From: Jiangella mangrovi
Lineage (GTDB): Bacteria; Actinomycetota; Actinomycetes; Jiangellales; Jiangellaceae
Assembly (NCBI RefSeq): GCF_014204975.1
Contig: NZ_JACHMM010000001.1
Location: 3,658,001-3,722,000 of the forward strand
Direction: 5' to 3'
DNA length: 64,000 nucleotides
Shown here piece after piece: positions 58,075-64,000 of the stretch (positions within the stretch are counted from its first letter, which is position 1; each line of letters starts with the position of its first letter). The position numbers and the translations under genes are program-made. Below the pieces are notes generated by a model, which was given only the letters and a program-made list of their open reading frames with translations, was not told the DNA's origin and did not search any database.

Positions 58075-59103
58075 TCAGCCGATGTCGTCGAGCAGCTTCA
58101 GCACGGCGCGCTCGACCCGGTCGCGGTCCTCGTCGGCGACCAGGACGTCGTCGGTGCCGAGCCGCTCGAGGGCGCGGCGGATCGTGACGCCCTGCTCGAA
58201 GGCCTCGAGGACGGCCGGGTCGACGTAGGCGGAGCGGCAGACGGCGGGGGTGTTGCCGAGGTACTCGGCGACCTCCTTGATCGCGCGCGCCTCGGCCCGC
58301 CGCCGCGCCGTCCGCGACAGCGACCCCGGGTCGTCGGCGGCCGTCGCCAGGGCGACCGCGGCGAGCACCGTCCCGTGCCAGGTGCGGAAGTCCTTGGCGC
58401 TGGTGTCGTCGCCGCAGATGTCGTGCAGGTAGTCGTTGACGTCGGCGGAGTGGACCTCGTGCCAGGCCCGGCCCTCGTAGTAGGCCAGCAACGTCTGCGA
58501 CGCGGAGCGGCGCCGCATCAACGCGCGCACGACGGCGACGACGTCCGCGTCAGCGACCGCCTGGATGCGCTCCTGCCCGGACTTCGCCGGGTACTCGAAC
58601 ACCACCTCGCCGCCGCGCCGGACGCTGACGTGCGAGCGCAGCACCGTCGTCAGCCCGTGCGAGCCGTTCTCCTGCGCGTACACCTCGCCGCCGATGCGGA
58701 AGAAGCCGATGTCGAGCAGCCGGGCCGCCGCGGCCAGGACCCGCTGCCGGTTCAGCCCGCGGGTCGCGAGGTCGTCGGCGATGCGGTCGCGGGCCTTCGG
58801 GAGCGCCCGGCCGAACTCGCGGACCCGTGCGAACTTCTCGCGGTCGCGCTGCACCCGCCAGGCCTCGTGGTACAGGTACTGCCTCCGCCCGGCGTCGTCG
58901 GTGCCGACGGCCTGCAGGTGACCGTGCGGCCACGGGCAGATCAGCACGTCCTGCCAGGCCGGCGGGATCACCAGCGCGTCGATGCGGGCCAGCGTCTCCT
59001 CGTCGCGCAGCGGCTCGCCGTCGACGTCGTCGTAGCCGAAGCCGCGCCCCCGTCGCCGCCGCCGGATCGCCGGACCCGACGGGTCCCATCGCCGTAGCCG
59101 CAC
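58075..59103 (-). CDS. DNA topoisomerase IB
   Basis: A 342-residue type IB topoisomerase of the short bacterial (viral-like) group, GTG start at 59103. Conserved blocks include IPPAWQDVLICPWPHGHLQA, RQYLYH, KDFRTWHGT and the nucleophile segment SAYVDPAVLE with catalytic Tyr. It relaxes supercoils without cofactor. A SigB-type promoter lies 30 bases ahead, so it belongs to the stress set. Frequent in actinobacterial genomes as a non-essential gene. Confidence 0.93.
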   Translation of the reverse strand: MRLRRWDPSGPAIRRRRRGRGFGYDDVDGEPLRDEETLARIDALVIPPAWQDVLICPWPHGHLQAVGTDDAGRRQYLYHEAWRVQRDREKFARVREFGRALPKARDRIADDLATRGLNRQRVLAAAARLLDIGFFRIGGEVYAQENGSHGLTTVLRSHVSVRRGGEVVFEYPAKSGQERIQAVADADVVAVVRALMRRRSASQTLLAYYEGRAWHEVHSADVNDYLHDICGDDTSAKDFRTWHGTVLAAVALATAADDPGSLSRTARRRAEARAIKEVAEYLGNTPAVCRSAYVDPAVLEAFEQGVTIRRALERLGTDDVLVADEDRDRVERAVLKLLDDIG

Positions 59104-59132
59104 ATCCCACCCCCTCGCGCGTGCCGTTCCCC

Positions 59133-59158
59133 GTACCCAGCCGGCGGCCGTGGCACAC
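59133..59158 (-). promoter_or_regulatory. SigB-type promoter of topoisomerase IB
   Basis: Minus strand GTGT (59158-59155), 16-base spacer, GGGTAC (59138-59133), ~30 bases before the start. Confidence 0.6.
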
Positions 59159-59163
59159 GGGCC

Positions 59164-59188
59164 GCATGGGGCGACGGCGCCCGGGTAT
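59164..59188 (+). promoter_or_regulatory. SigB-type promoter of the SRPBCC gene
   Basis: Plus strand GCAT (59164-59167), 15-base spacer, GGGTAT (59183-59188), 41 bases before the ATG at 59229. Back to back with the topoisomerase promoter. Confidence 0.6.
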
Positions 59189-59228
59189 GGGCCGCGGGTC
59201 CGAGAAAAGCGATCCGAGAGGAGCACCG

Positions 59229-59687
59229 ATGACCACGGCCACGAAGTCCGTCGACGTCCACGTCCCGATCACGACCGCCTACAACCAGTGGACGCAGTTC
59301 GAGGAGTTCCCGAAGTTCATGGACGACGTCGAGTCCGTCCGTCAGCTCGACGACCGGCACCTGCACTGGACGGTGAAGATCGCCGGCGTGCAGCGCGAGT
59401 TCGACGCCGAGATCACCGAGCAGCATCCCGACGAGCGGGTCGCCTGGCGTTCCACCGGCGGCGTGGACCAGGCGGGCGTCGTCACGTTCCACAAGCTCGA
59501 CGCCGAGAACACCCGGGTGACGCTGCAGCTGGACATGGAGCCCGAGGGCATGGTCGAGAAGGTGGGGGAGAAGACCGGCATCGTCGGCATGGCCGCCGAG
59601 CGCGACATGGCGAACTTCAAGGAGTTCATCGAGTCCCGCGGCCTCGCCTCCGGCGCCTGGCGCGACGACGTCCCGCGCGAGGGCTGA
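59229..59687 (+). CDS. SRPBCC family protein
   Basis: A 152-residue START-like protein (polyketide cyclase/dehydrase type): VDVHVPITTAYNQWTQFEEFPKFM at the N-terminus, HWTVKIAGVQREFDAEI in the middle, long C-terminal helix (EKVGEKTGIVGMAAERDMANFK). In actinobacteria this type is a common general-stress protein. The SigB-type promoter fits that view. Ligand unknown. Confidence 0.9.
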   Translation: MTTATKSVDVHVPITTAYNQWTQFEEFPKFMDDVESVRQLDDRHLHWTVKIAGVQREFDAEITEQHPDERVAWRSTGGVDQAGVVTFHKLDAENTRVTLQLDMEPEGMVEKVGEKTGIVGMAAERDMANFKEFIESRGLASGAWRDDVPREG

Positions 59688-59707
59688 CCGCGCGAGCGCA
59701 GAGACGC

Positions 59708-60637
59708 TCAGGCGGCCGCCCGCGAGCTGCGGTACCGGCCGGGCGGGCGGCCGTACTCGCGCTTGAACGCCGCGGCGAACGCGAACTCCGACGTGTAGCC
59801 GACCCGGCGGGCGACGGCGCCGACGGGCAGGTCGGTGTCGAGCAGCAGCCGGGCGGCCAGCGTCATCCGCCACCAGGTCAGGTAGGCCAGCGGCGCCATG
59901 CCGACGAGGCCGGTGAACCGGCGGGCGAACGCGGCCCGCGACAGGCCCGCTTCGACGCCCAGTGACTCGACCGTCCAGGCCCGCTCCGGCGAGGCGTGGA
60001 CGGCGGCGAGTGCGGCGCCGACGACGTCGTCCTCAAGCGCCGCGCCCCAGCCGCGTGCCTCCGGACGCGCGCAGTCCTCGCGCCGCAGCCACTCGCGCAG
60101 GATGTAGTGGAACAGCACGTCGAGCAGCGCGGGCACGACGGCGTCCGAGCCGGGTTCGGGGGCGTCGACCTCGGCGCCGAGCAGCTCGACGGCGGAGCGC
60201 AGCGACGCGGACCGGCCCAGCCGGTTCGGCAGGTGCACCACGTCGGGCAGCTCGGCGAACATGGGGTGCGGCCGCTCGCGGTCGACGAGGTACTGGCCGC
60301 AGACGGCGACGAGGTCCGGCTCGGCGCCGCCGGCCGCGGTCCCGGCGACGACGGCGTGCCCTTCGGCCTCGGTCCGGCACACCGCGGCGAGCGGCGTCTC
60401 TGGCCGGTCGGCCAGGCCGTGCCCGGTGCCGTGGGGGAACAGCACGACGTCACCGGCCGCGAGCGGAATCGGGTCGCCGTCGGCCGGGAGCAGCCAGCAC
60501 GAGCCCTGCAGCACCACGTGGAAGGCGGCCCCGCGCACCGGCGGGTACGCCCAGCCCCACGTGCCGCCGGCCTGCAGCCGGAACGAGAGCGGGCGGCCCG
60601 TGCGCATGACGGCGACGACCTGGCTCAACGAGTCCAC
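59708..60637 (-). CDS. AraC-family regulator with cupin N-terminal domain
   Basis: A 309-residue protein, GTG at 60637. Cupin_6-type sensor domain ~20-180 (GTWGWAYPPVRGAAFHVVLQG, VVLFPHGTGHGL), then AraC DNA-binding region ~205-305 (LGVEAGLSRAAFARRFTGLVG, ARRVGYTSEFAFAAAFKREYGRPPGRYR). Divergent from the NADPH:FMN reductase, 115 bases apart, and likely its regulator. Cupin-AraC pairs with such reductases are common in actinobacteria and respond to quinones or other oxidants (inferred). Confidence 0.92.
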   Translation of the reverse strand: MDSLSQVVAVMRTGRPLSFRLQAGGTWGWAYPPVRGAAFHVVLQGSCWLLPADGDPIPLAAGDVVLFPHGTGHGLADRPETPLAAVCRTEAEGHAVVAGTAAGGAEPDLVAVCGQYLVDRERPHPMFAELPDVVHLPNRLGRSASLRSAVELLGAEVDAPEPGSDAVVPALLDVLFHYILREWLRREDCARPEARGWGAALEDDVVGAALAAVHASPERAWTVESLGVEAGLSRAAFARRFTGLVGMAPLAYLTWWRMTLAARLLLDTDLPVGAVARRVGYTSEFAFAAAFKREYGRPPGRYRSSRAAA

Positions 60638-60752
60638 GCGATCCACCCTAGGTCGGCCGTCTCGCCCGGCACCCGGCGGCGAGACGATCGCGCAAACCGG
60701 TGAGACGCCCGCCCATGGCCGTGACCGGCCCCGCGTTCCTACCGTCGTCGGC

Positions 60753-61340
60753 ATGACCCGCATCGCGATCATCATCGGCAGCACCCGCCCGGACCGCGTC
60801 GGCCCCGCCGTCGCCGGCTGGCTCCTCGACCTGGCGAAACAGCGCGGCGACGCCGAGTACGAGCTGGTCGACCTGGCCGACTTCGACCTGCCGCACCTCG
60901 ACGAGCCGCTGCCCGCCGCGACCGGGCAGTACACCAGGCCGCACACGCTGCGCCTCGCCGAGACCGTCGGCGGGTTCGACGGCTTCGTCTTCGTCACGCC
61001 CGAGTACAACCGCTCCTACCCGGGCGTGCTGAAGACCGCGATCGACCTCCTCTACGCCGAGTGGCACCACAAGGCGGCCGGGTTCGTCGGCTACGGCGCC
61101 GACGGTGGCGTCCGCGCGGTCGAGCACCTGCGCGGCGTCATGGGCATGCTGCAGATCGCCGACGTCCGGACCCAGGTCACGCTCTCGGTGTACGACGACT
61201 TCGCCGACTTCGTCCGCCCCACGCCGCGCGAGCGTCACGTCGCTGCCGCCGGCACCATGCTCGGCGAGGTCGTCGAGTGGGCCGACGCGCTGTCCTACGT
61301 GCGCAGCGCCGGGACCGCGGCCAGCACGTCGCGCGTGTAG
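60753..61340 (+). CDS. NADPH-dependent FMN reductase family protein
   Basis: A 195-residue flavodoxin-like protein: GSTRPDRVGPAVAGWL phosphate loop (9-24), TPEYNRSYPGVLKTAID (~83-99) for flavin ring contact, GFVGYGADGGVRA. The ATG at 60753 is chosen for family fit. Catalyses NAD(P)H-dependent reduction of FMN or quinones. Opposite the cupin-AraC gene. Confidence 0.9.
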   Translation: MTRIAIIIGSTRPDRVGPAVAGWLLDLAKQRGDAEYELVDLADFDLPHLDEPLPAATGQYTRPHTLRLAETVGGFDGFVFVTPEYNRSYPGVLKTAIDLLYAEWHHKAAGFVGYGADGGVRAVEHLRGVMGMLQIADVRTQVTLSVYDDFADFVRPTPRERHVAAAGTMLGEVVEWADALSYVRSAGTAASTSRV

Positions 61341-61433
61341 GGGTGGCGCGGGTCGGCGATGCGCCGCACCACGCCCGACGTGGCCCGAAAAGTGAGATCC
61401 GCGTCTGTCCGGGCCGGATGGGAGAGTGGCGCC

Positions 61434-62033
61434 GTGCGGAACCTCACGCCGGCGGCGTCCGCGCTCGCCGCCCTCGTCCTGCTCAGCGGCTGCGGTGACG
61501 ACTCGCCGCGGATCCCTGCGTCCGACGCGTTCGGGGGAGCGTCCATCCCGAACTGGCCGGCGAACACTCCGTGGAGTCTGGTCGGGGCCTTCAATCTGTG
61601 CATCGATCGGCCGGGCTCGATCCGCCTCACCAGTGCCGAGCTCGCGCACAGCGACGGCGTGCGTGTCGACGCGTTCGCGGTCCTGCCCGCAGGTGAGGTC
61701 GAGGAGCTGGATCCGGCCACGATGACCGGCGAGGAGACCCTTGAGGACCTCGGCTTAGACCTGTCATCGACGACCATCGATGCGGTGTGTCCCGACGACC
61801 TCGGTGGTGACAGCGGTTCCACCGACCTGCCGATGCACCTCGGGCTGCAGTTCTCGAAGCCGACGGCCGCGACCGCACGCGGGGCGATCGTCGAGCTGAC
61901 CTACGAGTCCGAGGGCGAGACGTTCGTCCACCGGCTCGGCTGGGAGATGATCCTCTGCGAAGGGCCCGAGCACGTCGAGGAATGTCAGAGCGGCTGGCCC
62001 GAGGACTACGGGTGGGGCCAGGACTCGAACTGA
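61434..62033 (+). CDS. Hypothetical lipoprotein
   Basis: A 199-residue exported protein, GTG at 61434. The signal has the lipobox LLSGC (Cys at ~19), followed by GDDSPRIP. The mature part is acidic, with beta-strand patterns and three Cys near the C-terminus (LCEGPEHVEEC). No known domain. GC content falls slightly below that of the neighbours in the middle. Role unknown. Confidence 0.65.
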   Translation: MRNLTPAASALAALVLLSGCGDDSPRIPASDAFGGASIPNWPANTPWSLVGAFNLCIDRPGSIRLTSAELAHSDGVRVDAFAVLPAGEVEELDPATMTGEETLEDLGLDLSSTTIDAVCPDDLGGDSGSTDLPMHLGLQFSKPTAATARGAIVELTYESEGETFVHRLGWEMILCEGPEHVEECQSGWPEDYGWGQDSN

Positions 62034-62059
62034 GCGGGGGAGCGGACTACCGTCGCCCT

Positions 62060-64000
62060 GTGCAGATCGCGTCCGCTGGTACCGCGCCGCCGATCGTGGG
62101 CCGGTCCGGCGAGCAGTCGCGGTTGCGCCGCCTGCTGGCCGACGCCAAGGAGGGGCACGGCCGCGCGCTGGTGCTGCGGGGTGAGGCCGGCATCGGCAAG
62201 ACCACCCTGCTCGACCACGCCGCCGCGATGGCCGGCGGGTTCCGGGTGCTGCGAGCCGCCGGGGTCGAGTCGGAGGCGGAGATCCCGTTCGCCGGGCTCC
62301 AGGTCCTGCTCGCTCCCGTCGCCGACGGCATCGCGGACCTGCCCGAGACGCACGCCCGGGCGCTGCGGGCCGCCTTCGGGACGGAGACCGCGCCCACCGA
62401 CCCGCTCCTGGCCGGCGCCGCCACGCTGCTGCTGCTCTCCGAGCTGGCCGAGCGGGCGCCGCTGCTGGTCCTGCTCGACGACGCGCACTGGTTCGACCGC
62501 TCGTCCGCCGCGGCGCTGCTGTTCGCGGTGCGCCGCCTCGGCTCGGACCCGGTCGCCGCGATCCTGACCGCCCGCGACGGCGACCGCCCGTTCCCCGCCG
62601 ACGGCGTCGAGAGCGTCACCCTGCCGCGGCTCGACGGCGACAGCGCGGCCCAGCTGCTGGCCGCGCGGTGGACGCTGCCGCTCGACGTCGCCGACCGGGT
62701 GCTGCGCGAGTCCGGCGGCAACCCGCTCGCCATCGTCGAGCTGGCGGTCGGCCGGCCCGCCGACGCCGAGGCGGCGCCGTTGCCGGAGCCCGTCGCGCCG
62801 CTGCCGGCGACCGGCCGCCTCGAGGAGCACTTCCGCGGCCGGCTGCACGCCCTGCCCGAGCCGACCCGGTGGGCGCTGCTGCTGGCCGCCGCGGACCACC
62901 GCTCGGAGCTGGCCGTGTTCACGGCGGCCGCCGGTGCGCTCGGCGTCGGCGTCGCCGACCTGGAGCCGGCCGAGGTCCGCGAGCTGATCCGCGTCACGTC
63001 CGGACGGCTCGAGTTCCGCCATCCGCTGGTCCGCGCCGCCGCCTACCAGGACGTCCCGCTCGGGCGCCGGCTGGCCGCGCACCGGGCGCTCGCCGAGGTC
63101 ATCGACGACGGCGACCGGCGCGCCTGGCACCTCGCGGCGGCAGCGGCCGGCGCCGACGAGACCGCCGCGGCCGCGCTCGACGACGCCGCGCGGCGGGCGC
63201 TGACCCGCGGCGCCCCGGCCGCGGCCTCGCAGGCCTGGGAGCGGGCCGCGACCCTCAGCGCCGACCGGCCCGCCCGTGCCCGCCGTCTCGTCGAGGCGGC
63301 CCGCACGGCCTACGACGCGGGCGAGCTGGACCGGGCCGAGTCCTTGGCGACGACGGCGGCAGCTGCGGTCGCGGGGTTGGACGGTGGCGCACCGGGCGAC
63401 CCCGGAGGCGACCCCGGTGGCACCGCAGCTGACGCCGTCGCCGCCCGGAAGAAGGTCGCCGTCGAGCGGGCCGGTCAGGCCGCGGAGGCCGGCTGGGTCC
63501 GCGCCCAGGTCGCCTACGAGCGCGAGTCGCCGACCCGGGCCGCCGAGCTGGCGCTCGAGGCCGCCGCGCCGATCGTCACGCTCGATCCCGCCCGCGCCAC
63601 GGCCGTGCTGACCGAGGCGAGCTGGTGCGCCCGCGACGCCGCCGACCCGGAGCTGCTCGCCCGGTGCGCCCAGCTGCTGGCCCGAGTGCCGCCCGGCCCC
63701 GCGGCGGAGGTGCGCGACGCGTTGGCCGCCTTCACCACCCTGCTCGGCAGCGGCCCGACGCCGTCGTCGGCGCGGACCATGCGCGCCCTGCTGCAGGCGA
63801 GCCACGACGGCCGGATCACCGGCTCGGTCGAGCGGCTCACCGGCGGCTTCGTGGGGATCCTCATCGGCGACGACGTGACGGCACTGGCGACGCTGGCCGC
63901 CCAGACGGCCGCACTGCGCGACGAGGGCGCCATCGGCTGGCTGCCGTACGCCAACGAGGTGCTCGCCCTCGGCCACCTGGTGTCCGGGCGGTTCCGCGAC
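62060..64000 (+). CDS. Large ATP-binding transcriptional regulator (LuxR/LAL-type), 3' end beyond the window
   Basis: At least 647 residues, start GTG at 62060. AAA/NTPase domain: Walker A GEAGIGKTT (~42-50), Walker B LLVLLDDAHWFD (~134-145). Tetratricopeptide-like helical repeats follow from ~330 on (AAARRALTRGAPAAASQAWERAA, ELALEAAAPIV). Such proteins end in a LuxR-type helix-turn-helix, which would be beyond the window. They often control secondary metabolism or carbon use; the target here cannot be seen. Confidence 0.85.
   Translation, partial: MQIASAGTAPPIVGRSGEQSRLRRLLADAKEGHGRALVLRGEAGIGKTTLLDHAAAMAGGFRVLRAAGVESEAEIPFAGLQVLLAPVADGIADLPETHARALRAAFGTETAPTDPLLAGAATLLLLSELAERAPLLVLLDDAHWFDRSSAAALLFAVRRLGSDPVAAILTARDGDRPFPADGVESVTLPRLDGDSAAQLLAARWTLPLDVADRVLRESGGNPLAIVELAVGRPADAEAAPLPEPVAPLPATGRLEEHFRGRLHALPEPTRWALLLAAADHRSELAVFTAAAGALGVGVADLEPAEVRELIRVTSGRLEFRHPLVRAAAYQDVPLGRRLAAHRALAEVIDDGDRRAWHLAAAAAGADETAAAALDDAARRALTRGAPAAASQAWERAATLSADRPARARRLVEAARTAYDAGELDRAESLATTAAAAVAGLDGGAPGDPGGDPGGTAADAVAARKKVAVERAGQAAEAGWVRAQVAYERESPTRAAELALEAAAPIVTLDPARATAVLTEASWCARDAADPELLARCAQLLARVPPGPAAEVRDALAAFTTLLGSGPTPSSARTMRALLQASHDGRITGSVERLTGGFVGILIGDDVTALATLAAQTAALRDEGAIGWLPYANEVLALGHLVSGRFRD

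Noticed and set aside
1-64000. tRNA, rRNA, CRISPR, IS elements, attachment sites
   Set aside because: I looked for the tRNA T-loop pattern in intergenic regions, regularly spaced direct repeats, and transposase or integrase motifs among coding regions and found none convincing.

Overview
This window is very GC-rich actinobacterial chromosome. It has GTG and even TTG starts, many 4-bp ATGA/GTGA gene overlaps, a DosR/DevR-type two-component system, SigB/SigF-type sigma factors, actinobacterial DUF families and a type III polyketide synthase cluster. A soil actinomycete (Jiangellaceae, Micromonosporaceae or a relative) is a reasonable guess, but no marker gene fixes the genus. I saw no rRNA, tRNA, CRISPR array, insertion sequence or prophage gene. 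No gene-free stretch exceeds about 300 bases; the longest, about 200 bases, is 30311-30513.

Region 1 (1-10.5 kb) is a zinc-homeostasis and cell-surface locus. It holds the end of an anchored surface protein, a ZnuBC-like ABC ATPase and permease, a Zur/Fur repressor, a TIGR03943 protein with its YraQ/DUF318-type permease, a DUF916 (WxL-interacting) membrane protein, two divergent secreted choice-of-anchor-M proteins with a WxL-like C-terminus, and a second Fur-family gene. Two Zur-like palindromes sit in the control regions. Region 2 (10.5-23.5 kb) is mixed: a NarL-type two-component pair, small enzymes and regulators, a SulP transporter, a tandem universal stress protein, a CtpF-like P2-type ATPase, and an NfeD/SPFH membrane pair. 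Region 3 (23.5-32.1 kb) is a complete Opp/Dpp-type ABC importer with an alpha/beta hydrolase and a PucR regulator. Region 4 (32.5-37.7 kb) resembles a prenylated phenolic-lipid cluster: UbiA prenyltransferase, geranylgeranyl-reductase-like protein and SRPBCC protein on one strand; type III PKS, ICMT-like methyltransferase and FAD monooxygenase on the other.

Region 5 (40.1-47.2 kb) is a DevR/DevS (DosR/DosS) hypoxia-dormancy island: universal stress protein, PIG-L-like protein, flavodoxin, zinc alcohol dehydrogenase, haem-GAF histidine kinase, response regulator, FMN/F420-binding protein and DoxX. Several 20-bp palindromes matching the mycobacterial DosR box lie before these genes. Region 6 (48-59.7 kb) is a general-stress island: two SigB/SigF-like sigma factors, a molybdopterin oxidoreductase that has lost its [4Fe-4S] cysteines, a GAF-ANTAR regulator, a pyruvate-oxidase-like enzyme, topoisomerase IB and small stress proteins. 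At least seven promoters in the window fit GNNT-N15/16-GGGTAY or a one-base variant. Region 7 (59.7 kb to the end) has an AraC regulator divergent from an NADPH:FMN reductase, a lipoprotein, and the first part of a large ATP-binding regulator cut off by the window edge.
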